From Bacteroidales bacterium (GTDB lineage Bacteria > Bacteroidota > Bacteroidia > Bacteroidales > P3), in assembly GCA_017448185.1 (NCBI GenBank), contig JAFSLX010000021.1:1-52302 (forward strand): a stretch of DNA of 52,302 bases, in the 5' to 3' direction. This document shows, one piece after another, positions 41,459 through 50,401 of the stretch (within the stretch, counting starts at the first letter, position 1; the number at the start of each line of letters is the position of its first letter). The position numbers and the translations under genes were made by a program. The notes under the pieces were generated by a model that saw nothing but the letters and a program-made list of their open reading frames with translations, made no database searches and had not been told where the DNA came from.

Positions 41459-43171
41459 ATGAAGAAAACCACCTTTGTTTTTGCAATGCTGTTGATGTCG
41501 GTCTCTGCTGTGGCACAGACCTTTGTATCGACGGTACCGGAAAAACGCAATGTACTGATTGAAGAATATACTGGTGTCAATTGTCAGTATTGTCCACTGG
41601 GACATAAAGCCACTGATCAGACCTTGGCGGCTTTTCCCGGTCGTGCTTTTGCCATCAATATTCACCAAGGAACCTTTGCATCGCGTTTTACAACGCAGTG
41701 GGGCAATGCTCTTGCTGGGCAGGCGTCCATTGATGGCTATCCGTCGTCCTCGATGAATCGTCACGCATTTGACGGAGGCAGTATTCATATCGATCCGGGT
41801 CAAGCTTATAGTTGTGCTATGCAGGTGATGGAGATGGATGCTCCGGTAAATGTGGCAGCCACGGTGGACATTGACCCTGTTTCGCGTCTGATAGTGGTGA
41901 AGGTGGAGGTTTTCTATACTGGTAATGCTGCCAATAGCACTAATATGCTGAATGTAGCCCTGATACAGAGTAATGTGCTTGGTCCGCAACAGGGTGGCTC
42001 GGCATAGTATCCCGAGAATATGGTTAATGGACAGTATCGTCACAACCATATCTTGCGCGACCTTCTCACTGGGCAGTGGGGTGAGGTTCTTGAACAGACT
42101 ACTGCGGGTTCTTTTTACAGTAAGGAATATGCTTATGTAGTCCCACAGCGGATAGGTGATTTGGATGTTGCCAATCTGAATGATTTGAGCGTGCTGGTTT
42201 TTGTCTGTGAGGACCATAAGGAGATTCTTAATGCCTGTGAAGCCATTCGTGTGGGCGACAAGGCTTATATTGCATATGGTAATGCTGGTGGCGAGGAGTG
42301 TTCTTTGGCATGGAATCCTTACGTCGCCGTGGTCAACTCAACCGATAGGGCTATAAGCAACCTGAAGTTCAACGTCGACGGAGTACAAGTGGTTTCGAAC
42401 AAGACTATCGCACCTTTCTGTACCGACACTGTACGAGTGGCTAACTACAGCATCGAGGGAATTCCTGTTTCGCATCAGGTTTACAGCCAGACGACAAATG
42501 TGCTGTTTGATAGTTACAGCTCCAATGGCTCAACTGTCACCGCAGGTGGAGCGGCTGTTAATATTAATTATGGCAATGTAGAACTCTTTACCGTCGAAGG
42601 TCCATTGACACTGAGTATACGCTATGACAGCTATCCCACAGAGGTAATGTTCTCATTGGCGGGTCTTGCCGACTGCCGCTACTATTATCAGAGTACCGGA
42701 GCCTCGGCCGATGCCAATAAAACAAAAGAGTATTTTCTTTCGCCTGCTACGGCTGGTGTATATAGACTGAAAGTGTTCGATACAGGTGATGACGGCTTGA
42801 GTGGTACTGTATCGGTGAAGAATGCTCAAGGCAATACCCTCTTCAGCCGTAACGGAAGTAATCTAATGGTATGGGACGATATATATTTCAATATTACAAA
42901 TCCAGGTAGCGATGGTCCACAGGGGCCAGTATTTGGAATTGATGAGTTGGAAATGGAATGTGGAGAATGGAAGGTGTGGCCGAATCCCATGCGTGATGTT
43001 TTGCACATTGAAGGTGAAGTACAAAAGGCTCAGATTATGGATATGTCGGGTCGTTTGGTGGTCTCGACGGAGGGAAATGCTTTGAATGTAGCCTCGTTGC
43101 CAGCCGGAGTATATTTTCTCCGCATCGTGTCGGCAGAAGGCATAGGCATGAAGAAAATTGTAAAACAATAA
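41459..43171 (+). pseudogene. Omp28-like T9SS cargo gene interrupted by an in-frame amber stop
   Basis: The frame from 41459 has one stop, TAG at 42005-42007. The same frame continues to 43171, giving 571 codons. Upstream part: signal peptide to VAQ (20), then the Omp28 thioredoxin-like segment NVLIEEYTGVNCQYCPLGH with C42-x2-C45. After the stop the protein resumes with YPENMVNGQYRHNHILRDLL and ends in a typical T9SS type A sorting domain (VWPNPMRDVLHIEGEV, then LPAGVYFLRIV...KKIVKQ). The full-length product would be a surface protein. The intact second part suggests that the stop is recent. Genes at 3244 and 7789 end with TAG, so TAG is a normal stop here. Confidence 0.88.
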
Positions 43172-43183
43172 AACAAAAATAAT

Positions 43184-43669
43184 ATGAAAAGAATCTTCAG
43201 ATTAATGATGATGGCCATGATGGCCGTTGCAACTATGGGCTTTATCGCTTGCGAAAAAGAGAACAATAATGGTGGACAGCAGGGTGGTGGTTCACAGCCG
43301 GAGCCGACTTATGAGACCCTGGCTGGTACCGAATGGGAGGGCACTTATGCCACTTACGACCAGTACCCTGGCTATACCAATGTGCCACTCACGATTCATT
43401 GGACTGTGGATTTTTTGCAGAACGGTCGTGGCGAGGTGATGTACTGGTTCGAAAGTCGAGGCTATGACCCTGATACATATAGTTGGCAAATGTCCTATAC
43501 TTTTGCTAATAATGCCGGTGTTATCACAGACGAAGATGGCAACACCCCTTTCACTTGCGACCCTTACAACCGCACAATGAGCCTCAATCTTACGGTGGGA
43601 GTGCAGAATGAGGAAGGTGGTCAGGTCTATACCTATGGTGGTCCAGTTACTTTGCATCAAGTACGATGA
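43184..43669 (+). CDS. Lipoprotein of unknown function
   Basis: The 161-residue protein has a type II signal peptide (MKRIFRLMMMAMMAVATMGF) with lipobox IAC (C23), followed by an Asn/Gly/Gln-rich linker (NNNGGQQGGGSQPEP). The mature domain is beta-rich (EWEGTYATYDQYPGY, LTIHWTVDFLQNG, GEVMYWFESRGYD) and ends with YGGPVTLHQVR. It may be a small beta-sandwich or lipocalin-like protein; the family is not recognised. Its stop overlaps the ATG of the next gene (ATGA), so the two were translationally coupled. It lies 12 nt after the Omp28-like gene. Confidence 0.78.
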   Translation: MKRIFRLMMMAMMAVATMGFIACEKENNNGGQQGGGSQPEPTYETLAGTEWEGTYATYDQYPGYTNVPLTIHWTVDFLQNGRGEVMYWFESRGYDPDTYSWQMSYTFANNAGVITDEDGNTPFTCDPYNRTMSLNLTVGVQNEEGGQVYTYGGPVTLHQVR

Positions 43670-44966
43670 AAAAAATAATCACATTATATGTGTTAATAAT
43701 GCTGGCAGGCAATATGCTTGCAGCCCCAGTCAATGCAGAAAAGGCCGCGGTAGTGGCCCGTACATTCTGGAGTGAGACGCTGAAGGCTAAGAATGCTGAT
43801 GAACTTGAGCAGCAGCATTGGCAGTATGATGCCATCTACCTCTTTACGGTTCCTAAAGGCAGTTGGGTGATGGTAGCAGCTGACGACTGTGCTCGCCCCG
43901 TATTGTCCTACTCTCTCTCTGGTACCTTCGATATTCAACAGATGCCTGTGGCTATGCAGAACTTATTGTATGTTTATGAACAGGAGATTAATGTAGGGAG
44001 GAAAAAGTTCGATGTCAAAAGCAATGAGGAATGGGGAGTTCTATTTAAAGGAGGCGCTTTGAGGGAGCGTGAGGACGACGAGGTGGGGCCTTTGCTCACC
44101 ACGCAGTGGTACCAGATGTCGCCCTACAATATGTATTGTCCCTCTGGTACAAAGACGGGTTGTGTCGCCACTGCAATGGCACAGGTGCTGAAGTATTGGA
44201 ACTATCCTGCCTTTGGTAAAGGTAGCCATAGTTACAGCGACGACACAGGCTATCCTGATTTGTCGGCCGATTTTGGTGACACACGCTATGATTGGCAACA
44301 CATGCCAAACCGACTCACTGGTAGTTCATCAGCCACGGAAAAGCAGGCTGTAGCCACATTAATGTTCCATTGTGGCGTCAGTGTCAATATGCACTATTCC
44401 ACCGTCTATAGTGGTACTACTATTATCAAATGCGAGAATGCTTTGCCGGAATATTTCCGTTTCAACGATAGCGATATCCGTTACCGCAGCAAGGGTCAGA
44501 TGAGCAATGACGACTGGACCGACACGCTTATTGCCGAACTGCGTTTGCACCGTCCTTTTTTGCATGGAGGTAGCGGTCCCGCGGGTGGGCATTGCTTTGT
44601 TTGTGACGGATATGATTCACATCGATACCTTCATTTCTTGGTGTGCATCCTAAGTATGGCATTTATGCCAGCAATGAGACTGTCAGCTTTACTCGCGAAG
44701 GGGGACACGTCCAACTGTGGGTTAGCACCTGTGACACTGTTGATTCTCCTTGGACAGCCACGGCCAGCGATAACTGGATTTCCGTTGCAGGAACTGGTTT
44801 TGATCATTTAGGTCAGATTACTATCAGTGCAGCAGAGAACAATATTGGCTCTGAACGAATAGGTACAATATCCTTCGTGCAGGGTAATCTTATGTCGACA
44901 TTGAATGTTGTTCAGTCGGCCTACAATCCAGTCATTGACTATTGTCCGTTGACTATTTATATGGAA
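43666..44966 (+). pseudogene. C10 (streptopain-like) peptidase with BACON domain, deleted, frameshifted and truncated
   Basis: The first frame has a signal peptide to LAA (20), a SpeB-type propeptide (about 25-115), then the peptidase core with catalytic Cys166 in GTKTGCVATAMAQVLKYW and His309 in GGHCFVCDGYDS. After HRYLHF (residue 324, about 44638) the NWGWGG segment and the rest of the core, normally some 50-80 residues, are missing. The sequence jumps in another frame to VHPKYGIYASNETVSF and then a BACON domain (WVSTCDTVDSPWTATASDNW, ...GTISFVQGNLMSTLNVVQSA). That frame runs on to YNPVIDYCPLTIYME and decays at about 44960-45000; no sorting domain follows. The product cannot be an active protease. 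Confidence 0.85.
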
Positions 44967-45001
44967 AAAATATTTTTTTGTTTGCACCGAAGGAGGTTGG
45001 A

Positions 45002-45760
45002 TTATTCCAGTACCACGTCCATGATCATCATTAGGACAAATCCTACGGCGAAGCCTATGGTGGATAGGTTGGTGTGGCGACCTTGGGCGGTCTCGGGAAT
45101 GAGCTCCTCGACCACTACATACATCATGGCACCCGCAGCAAAGGCTAGCAAGTAGGGCAAAGCAACTCCAAGTACGCCTGCCAACAGAAGTATGGCCACC
45201 GAACCCACGGGCTCCACCACGCCACTTAAGGTGCCGATGAGGAACGACTTGAGGCGCGAGTTCCCCTCGGCATGCATGGGCATGGAAATGATGGCACCTT
45301 CCGGAATGTTTTGTATGGCGATGCCGATGCTCACGGCAAGGGCTGCACTGAGAGTCAATCCGTGCGACTCTCCGGCAAAGACTACACCTACAGCCATTCC
45401 TTCGGGTAGATTATGGATGGTGACAGCCAGGGCAAGCATCATCGTACGCGAGAGACGCGACTTGGGTCCTTCGGCCTTCTGTGCACCAACATGCAGGTGA
45501 GGGGTCAACTCGTCAATCAGCAGCAGAAAGCCTATACCCGCCAGGAAACCCACGGCTGCAGGCACGACCTGCTTTCCTGCCATATCAATAGAAGGTATCA
45601 GCAGCGACCACACGCTTGCAGCCACCATCACTCCGCTGGCAAAACCTAACAGCGTCTTCTGCAGTCGGTCTGGAATCTCTTTCTTCATGAAAAACACCAA
45701 GGCCGACCCCAGCATGGTGCCCACTAAAGGCAGTATTATTCCGATAATCAATGCGCTCAT
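45002..45760 (-). CDS. ZIP-family divalent metal transporter
   Basis: The 252-residue inner-membrane protein imports Zn2+ or another divalent ion. The ATG at 45760 overlaps the stop of the upstream gene (ATGA); the frame is open for 11 more codons upstream but that start is less likely. Eight hydrophobic segments are visible. The two metal-binding helices carry HNLPEGMAVGVVFAG and NIPEGAIISMPMHAEGN, the GufA/ZupT-type motifs, and a His-containing loop (HLHVGAQKAEGPKSRLSR) lies between TM3 and TM4. It is co-transcribed with the DUF4491 gene. No metal-responsive operator was identified. Confidence 0.92.
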   Translation of the reverse strand: MSALIIGIILPLVGTMLGSALVFFMKKEIPDRLQKTLLGFASGVMVAASVWSLLIPSIDMAGKQVVPAAVGFLAGIGFLLLIDELTPHLHVGAQKAEGPKSRLSRTMMLALAVTIHNLPEGMAVGVVFAGESHGLTLSAALAVSIGIAIQNIPEGAIISMPMHAEGNSRLKSFLIGTLSGVVEPVGSVAILLLAGVLGVALPYLLAFAAGAMMYVVVEELIPETAQGRHTNLSTIGFAVGFVLMMIMDVVLE

Positions 45761-46047
45761 TCGCCAATTCTTTTGGGGTTCTTTGGAAACCATCCTTTCG
45801 CTACGCGTTCGCGTTGCTTGAATAGTTCAAGTATCGACCAAAGGTTGGAGAAAGCCACCACGCCGAGAATGGTTGAGGGAATGGTTTCGGCAACCAGCAG
45901 TGACCCCACGATGCAGCCCAGCGCCAGCAGCAGGAATACCCACCAGCAGCGCACGCCGAAGTGATACTCCGCCTTGATGACGATTGGGTGGAAAAGTCCG
46001 ATGCACAGAAACGACGAAATTCCGATGATGATGCCTGTAAAGTTCAC
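45757..46047 (-). CDS. DUF4491 family small membrane protein
   Basis: The 96-residue protein with three transmembrane segments: NFTGIIIGISSFLCIGLFHPIVI, WWVFLLLALGCIVGSLLVA and TILGVVAFSNLWSILELFKQ. The sequence GLFHPIVIKAEYHFG and RVAKGWFPKNP at the end fit DUF4491, a family of unknown function found in Bacteroidota and Firmicutes. It is the first gene of a minus-strand pair with the ZIP transporter, and its stop overlaps the ZIP ATG. A functional link, such as regulation of metal transport, is plausible but unproven. Confidence 0.85.
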   Translation of the reverse strand: MNFTGIIIGISSFLCIGLFHPIVIKAEYHFGVRCWWVFLLLALGCIVGSLLVAETIPSTILGVVAFSNLWSILELFKQRERVAKGWFPKNPKRIGE

Positions 46048-46148
46048 TTTGTGTTATTTGAAAGTTTGATTGCGATATTGAATCAGTGTTCTTTGCTTTA
46101 GTTACTTACACGATTGCGTAGAAACACATTTACGTTTTTTTAACGCTG

Positions 46149-46156
46149 CAAAGATA
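46149..46156 (-). promoter_or_regulatory. -7 promoter element of the DUF4491-ZIP operon
   Basis: The minus strand reads TATCTTTG (TAnnTTTG), about 100 nt before the DUF4491 start. The -33 is weak. Confidence 0.55.
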
Positions 46157-46202
46157 CGTAAAATCCACAATACGGAAAATGATTGTCGTTTAAAGGTTGT
46201 TA

Positions 46203-46829
46203 TTATTTTGTGGCCACGACTGTCAGCCAATGGTGCTGGTCGTCGGAGTGGACGGTGATATCGTGGAAGTCGGTGGCGGAAAGGAGGGTGCGGAGTTCGT
46301 CGGAGGTGTAAGTGTGCATGCCGTCGATTATCTTCTCCCACTTCTCGTTTTTGCCTGTCAAACCGTCGTCCTCGTTGACGATGAAAAAGTGGCCGCCATC
46401 TTTCAACACGCGGTGCACCCCTCGGAAGCAGTCCTTTATATCGGGCCAGAAATATACTGTCTCGAATGCGGTGACGAGGTCAAATTCGCCGTCCTCATAG
46501 GGTAACGCGGTAGCGCTCCCTTCTTGCACCTTGCAACGTCCTTTGGCGATTGCGGTGGCATTCACCTCATTGGATTTCTTCACCGAGACGGGCGAATAGT
46601 CGATGCCCTTCACTGTTCCCTTCGTACAGCGTTTAAGTAGTCGTGCTAAATTGGCACCGCCGCCGCATCCTACATCAAGGATATCTGCATCATCACTAAT
46701 CGTGATATACGACAAACCCCATTCCGCCATTTTGGCATGTGAGCCGCCGTTCATTCCGTTCACCATCATGCGCCCGAAGAAACCTTCTGGTTTGCGAGCA
46801 TTGCTGAAAATTTTACTAAGTATTATCAT
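46203..46829 (-). CDS. Class I SAM-dependent methyltransferase
   Basis: The 208-residue cytoplasmic protein has the class I SAM fold. Motif I is ILDVGCGGGANLARLL near 51-66, then the acidic GIDYSPVSVKKS, and FDLVTAFETVYFWPDI, followed by VLKDGGHFFIVNE. It belongs to the Methyltransf_11/UbiE-like group. The start at 46829 (MIILSKIF) is chosen because the frame's earlier start (46883) lies upstream of the -7 element at 46873-46880. The small-molecule or lipid target is unknown. An AraC-family remnant lies upstream, which may once have been its regulator. Confidence 0.88.
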   Translation of the reverse strand: MIILSKIFSNARKPEGFFGRMMVNGMNGGSHAKMAEWGLSYITISDDADILDVGCGGGANLARLLKRCTKGTVKGIDYSPVSVKKSNEVNATAIAKGRCKVQEGSATALPYEDGEFDLVTAFETVYFWPDIKDCFRGVHRVLKDGGHFFIVNEDDGLTGKNEKWEKIIDGMHTYTSDELRTLLSATDFHDITVHSDDQHHWLTVVATK

Positions 46830-46872
46830 AATCAGATTTTTATTTCCATTGGGGCAATCTTGAATTCTGCTA

Positions 46873-46880
46873 CAAAAGTA
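46873..46880 (-). promoter_or_regulatory. -7 promoter element of the methyltransferase gene
   Basis: The minus strand reads TACTTTTG (TAnnTTTG), 43 nt before the start codon at 46829. It sets the start by exclusion of the earlier in-frame codon. Confidence 0.55.
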
Positions 46881-46883
46881 CAA

Positions 46884-47058
46884 TCGACATACAAAATGGG
46901 CAATACCCAGAAATAATGATTTAGAACTCCTGCTGTAGTTGATTTTGTGACACCTTTTTTCTGTTGTTTCTGAACCCTTTTGGATTTTGTCCTTTCAATC
47001 GCTTGAAGAAGCGGGCGAAGTTAAAATGGAGTCGATTGTTTTTTGGTTTCGAATATGG
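46884..47058. other. Intergenic stretch holding an AraC-family remnant
   Basis: The only coding trace between the methyltransferase promoter and the radical SAM promoter is the C-terminal remnant of an AraC-family regulator at 46921-47034. Confidence 0.6.
46921..47034 (-). pseudogene. C-terminal remnant of an AraC-family transcriptional regulator
   Basis: On the minus strand, the frame reads RLHFNFARFFKRLKGQNPKG, then FRNNRKKVSQNQLQQEF and stops at 46921. The FARFFKR-x-KG-x-NPKGFR segment is the second recognition helix and end of the AraC HTH domain (as in YFSRFFKR-x-TG-x-SP-x-x-YR). There is no AraC-like sequence further upstream, and the frame meets stops, so about 40 codons remain of a gene of roughly 280-300 codons. 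Confidence 0.8.
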
Positions 47059-47090
47059 TTTGTTTTTTTCGGATAATGGATGTATCTTTG
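47059..47090 (+). promoter_or_regulatory. Promoter of the radical SAM operon
   Basis: -33 TTTG (47059-47062) and -7 TATCTTTG (47083-47090), spacer 20 bp. A leader of about 230 nt precedes the radical SAM gene. Confidence 0.75.
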
Positions 47091-47325
47091 CAGTTCATTC
47101 AGTAGAATAAAAGTTGTTGTTAATGTTTGTAGAAGAGGGTGTTATGATGAAAAGAGGCAGCGTTGTTTGACTGCAAGCTGCCGACCTGAAGTAAACCTCT
47201 ACGAAATGATGTAATAGATGAAAGAACAAATATTGAAGGTCTTTGCCGAACAGGAGAAGGGTGGTGCCGCCATCTTGTCCGTCCACATTAAATAGGCACT
47301 GGCCGAATAGTTTTTTTGGGGGTAT
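47091..47325 (+). other. Long leader with a hairpin and a 25-codon reading frame
   Basis: The leader holds a hairpin GGCAGC (47156-47161) / GCTGCC (47177-47182) and a short frame from the ATG at 47218 to a TAG at 47293-47295, encoding a 25-residue peptide beginning MKEQILKVFAEQEKGGAA. The frame reopens for four codons (ALAE) before another TAG, as a decayed gene would. It may be a leader peptide, a precursor peptide for the radical SAM enzyme, or a pseudogene scrap. The sequence alone does not decide. Confidence 0.45.
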
Positions 47326-48411
47326 ATGGACATAGGAGTTTACATGGCGGAGAGTATCCGCAACATTATGGCGAAAGCCTACCTCAATGTGCTGGGTAAT
47401 CCGCATGAAGCCCGCTTTGTGGCACGGATGCAATGCACCATCACCAAAGCCGAACGGCGGCGCAAGGCGTACCGCGAGAAAGAGGGTGTTGAGGTGCCGC
47501 CGTTCCTCATTGCCAGCATTGCTACCACCTGCAACCTGCAATGCAAAGGTTGCTACGCAAGGAAGAACGGTATTGCCGGCGATACGCCCGATAAGGAAAC
47601 ACTCTCGCCTGAGCAATGGAGCACCATTTTCCACGAAGCCGTTGAGCTGGGCATTAGTTTTTGTTTGTTGGCAGGCGGTGAACCGCTCACCCGTCGCGAC
47701 CTGCTGGAGAGTGCCGCTGCGGTCGAGGACATCATCTTCCCTGTCTTCACCAATGGCACGATGATTGGCGCGGTGTACACCGAGTTCTTCCGCAAGCATC
47801 TTAACATGGTGCCCGTCATCAGCCTCGAAGGCGAGCTGGCAGCTACCGATGAGCGGCGTGGCAAGGGCGTTTTCCAGAGAGCATTGCTCTCAATGGAGAT
47901 GCTCCACAAAGAGAAGCTGTTCTTTGGCACCAGCATTACCGTCACCACCGAGAACTATCGTGAGGTGACCTCCGAGGCATTCCTCCGCCATCTTGCCGAG
48001 CTGGGGTGCCGTCTGGTGTTCTATGTGGAGTATGTACCCTTCGACGAGACGACAGAGCACCTGGCTTTCCGTGACGAGCATGTGGCTGCGATGGAGCAGA
48101 TTGTGGAGCAGCGACGCGAACAGTTCAATGAGATGATTTTTCTCAGTTTCCCTGGTGACGAGAAGGCGCTGGATGGCTGCATGGCCGCAGGCCGTGGCTT
48201 CTTCCATATCGGTCCCGACGGCAGTGCCGAACCTTGCCCGTTCTCACCCTTCAGCGACACCAATGCAGCCCGCGACGGTCTCCGTGCCGCTATTGCCTCT
48301 CCTCTTTTCCATAAAATCCGCACCGCCCGAGCCCTCGGCTGGGAGCATACCGGCGGATGCACCCTCTACGAGCATAGCGACGAGGTAGAGGCCATGATAA
48401 TTGATAATTGA
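47326..48411 (+). CDS. Radical SAM protein of unknown substrate
   Basis: The 361-residue protein has the [4Fe-4S]-binding motif C69-x3-C73-x2-C76 (CNLQCKGC), a SAM-site LLAGGEPLTRRDLLE near 114-128, then FPVFTNGT. The C-terminal part has a GCMAAGRGFFHIGPDGSAEPCPF block and a late GGCTLYE, reminiscent of the SPASM/twitch domain with only three or four Cys. Peptide-modifying and cofactor-modifying members look like this; the substrate is unknown. The start is uncertain between ATG 47326 and ATG 47344; the second follows an SD-like GGAG, which is unusual in this phylum. The gene is followed by PhzF 67 nt later. Confidence 0.88.
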   Translation: MDIGVYMAESIRNIMAKAYLNVLGNPHEARFVARMQCTITKAERRRKAYREKEGVEVPPFLIASIATTCNLQCKGCYARKNGIAGDTPDKETLSPEQWSTIFHEAVELGISFCLLAGGEPLTRRDLLESAAAVEDIIFPVFTNGTMIGAVYTEFFRKHLNMVPVISLEGELAATDERRGKGVFQRALLSMEMLHKEKLFFGTSITVTTENYREVTSEAFLRHLAELGCRLVFYVEYVPFDETTEHLAFRDEHVAAMEQIVEQRREQFNEMIFLSFPGDEKALDGCMAAGRGFFHIGPDGSAEPCPFSPFSDTNAARDGLRAAIASPLFHKIRTARALGWEHTGGCTLYEHSDEVEAMIIDN

Positions 48412-48478
48412 AAAAAGAGAATCAGGATATTTTGACTTCCATTTGCAAGATATTGGGTTTCTGCAATAAGAGATAGGT

Positions 48479-49345
48479 ATGAATAAGATGAGGTATTTTA
48501 TCGTTGACGCTTTTGCCGACAAACCCTTCGGAGGAAACCCTGCAGGAGTTGTGCTGTTGAGGGATGACCCGTTTCCCGACGAGGGGTTGATGGTGCAAAT
48601 TGCGGCTGAGTTGCGGTATTCAGAGACGGCGTTTGTGCGCCAATTGTCACCGACGGAATACCATGTGCGCTACTTCACGCCGAAGGCAGAGGTGGAGTTG
48701 TGCGGACACGCCACCATCGCCACCTTTTCGCTGCTGCACAGCCTCGGGCTTGCTTCGGGTCGTTGCCTCTGTCACACTTTGGCTGGTGATCTATGTATCG
48801 AAGTGGGGGAGAGTGTGATGATGCAGATGGCCACACCGCGCATTGTCAAGACCATCAACGATACCGATGAAATCTACCGTGCTCTTGGCCTCGACGGCCA
48901 TCGTCCGGAACTGCCGGTACAAGTGGCCTATTCTGGCTTGTCTGACATTATAATCCCCATACCCGATGTAGACATACTTAACAATTTGCACCCTGATATG
49001 GAGGCTGTATCCGCCCTCACGGCCAAGCATGAGGCCGTCAGTTTTCACGTATTTGCACTTGCCACTGACGCATTAACACCTTTCCACATTCCCACATTCA
49101 TGGCTTATGTCCGCGACTTTGCGCCCCTCTATGGCATTCCCGAAGAGTCGGCCACTGGCACTGCCAATGCTGCATTGACGCATTACCTTGCTGTCAACAA
49201 TGTAATACCTAATCAGGGCGATTTTGCCTTCCTGCAGGGCGAAACAATGGGCCGCCCATCGATAGTGGCCACCCGCATCACTCCCGGTGGAACCCTCTAT
49301 GTTGGCGGCACCGCCGTCATCGTTGGCGAAGGAAAAATATTATAA
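48479..49345 (+). CDS. PhzF-family isomerase/epimerase-like protein
   Basis: The 288-residue protein of the PhzF/diaminopimelate-epimerase fold. N-terminal FIVDAFADKPFGGNPAGVVLL and RYSETAFV (catalytic Glu, about residue 49) are followed by the VELCGHATIATFSLLHSLG motif. The second lobe has EESATGTANAALTHYLAV and the closing GRPS-I-V. PhzF of phenazine synthesis isomerises dihydro-hydroxyanthranilate, but most members have unknown substrates. There are no other phz genes. The start is ATG 48479 or 48488. It shares an orientation with radical SAM and DUF362 genes. Confidence 0.92.
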   Translation: MNKMRYFIVDAFADKPFGGNPAGVVLLRDDPFPDEGLMVQIAAELRYSETAFVRQLSPTEYHVRYFTPKAEVELCGHATIATFSLLHSLGLASGRCLCHTLAGDLCIEVGESVMMQMATPRIVKTINDTDEIYRALGLDGHRPELPVQVAYSGLSDIIIPIPDVDILNNLHPDMEAVSALTAKHEAVSFHVFALATDALTPFHIPTFMAYVRDFAPLYGIPEESATGTANAALTHYLAVNNVIPNQGDFAFLQGETMGRPSIVATRITPGGTLYVGGTAVIVGEGKIL

Positions 49346-49361
49346 ATTAATACATTCTACA

Positions 49362-50393
49362 ATGAAAAAGACGTTTTTGGCCATTATTGCCGTTACGATG
49401 GTTTTCGTAGGCTGCAAGCAGAAAACAGTTTCGGCACAGTCGCAAGACCAGACAAAGGTACAGAACGGTATGGAGGCAACCGTTTACATGACTCGCGACA
49501 TCAGCCCCGAGGCATTGGTGAAAATCTACCATGCGCTGGGTGTCGAGGCCACTGGCCGCGTGGCAGTAAAAATCTCCACTGGCGAGGGTAGCAATCCCAA
49601 CTACCTGAAGCCGGAACTTATCAAGGACCTCGTGCAGTTGGTCGACGGCACTATCGTGGAGTGCAACACCGCCTACACCAGTGGCCCCTTCAACAAGAAG
49701 GACGACCGCAACACCTCGGCCAACCACTGGAAAGTCATCGAACGGCATGGCTTCAAGCCCCTGTTCAAGGTCGACATCATGGACGAAGAGGGCGAGATGC
49801 GCATACCCGTGCAGGACACCACCCATATCAAGTACGACATCGTGGGCAGCCACATGGAGAACTACGACTTCATGATTGCCCTCAACCACTTCAAGGGTCA
49901 CCCCATGGGCGGCTACGGCGGAGCGCTGAAGAACCTCAGCATCGGCTGCGCCAGCCAGAACGGCAAGGCCTACATCCACTCGGCCGGCCGGATGGAGAAG
50001 TTGAACATGATGAAGCTCTGGACGAAGTATGTGGACAATCAGGACGGCTTCCTCGAGAGCATGGCGGCGGCCGCCCAGGCAGTGACCGACTTCTTCCGCG
50101 GCAAGCAGGGCATCATCTACATCAGTGTGATGAACAATATGAGCATCGACTGCGACTGTGTTGACCACCCCGAACCTGTAAAACTCGAGGATTACGGCAT
50201 CCTCGCCTCCACCGACCCCGTCGCTCTCGACCAGGCCTGCATCGACATCATCAACAACCAGAAGGTAACGGCCACCAACGACCCCACCGACCTTCTCAAA
50301 CGCATCAACAAGCAACACGGCATCCACACCATCGAGCAAGCTGCAGCCATCGGCTTGGGTACGCGGAAATACAAAATCGTCAGTATCGACTGA
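49362..50393 (+). CDS. DUF362-domain lipoprotein
   Basis: The 343-residue protein starts at ATG 49362; the preceding in-frame codons lack a signal peptide. A type II signal peptide ends at FVGC (C17). The DUF362 domain spans most of the rest: VYMTRDISPEALVKIYHALGV, RVAVKISTGEGSNPNYL, IVECNTAYTSGPFNK, NHFKGHPMGGYGGALKNLSIGCASQNGK and ILASTDPVALDQACIDII. One short Cys cluster (IDCDCVDH) is present rather than a full ferredoxin-type [4Fe-4S] pair. The function is unknown. It begins 16 nt after PhzF and ends 8 nt before the acetyltransferase. Confidence 0.87.
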   Translation: MKKTFLAIIAVTMVFVGCKQKTVSAQSQDQTKVQNGMEATVYMTRDISPEALVKIYHALGVEATGRVAVKISTGEGSNPNYLKPELIKDLVQLVDGTIVECNTAYTSGPFNKKDDRNTSANHWKVIERHGFKPLFKVDIMDEEGEMRIPVQDTTHIKYDIVGSHMENYDFMIALNHFKGHPMGGYGGALKNLSIGCASQNGKAYIHSAGRMEKLNMMKLWTKYVDNQDGFLESMAAAAQAVTDFFRGKQGIIYISVMNNMSIDCDCVDHPEPVKLEDYGILASTDPVALDQACIDIINNQKVTATNDPTDLLKRINKQHGIHTIEQAAAIGLGTRKYKIVSID

Positions 50394-50401
50394 AGCGCAG
50401 T

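Noticed and set aside
42005..42007. TAG recoded as sense codon in this genome
   Set aside because: Other genes in the window (four-helix-bundle gene, SIMPL gene, queE) end with TAG, so it is a normal stop. The Omp28-like stop is local.
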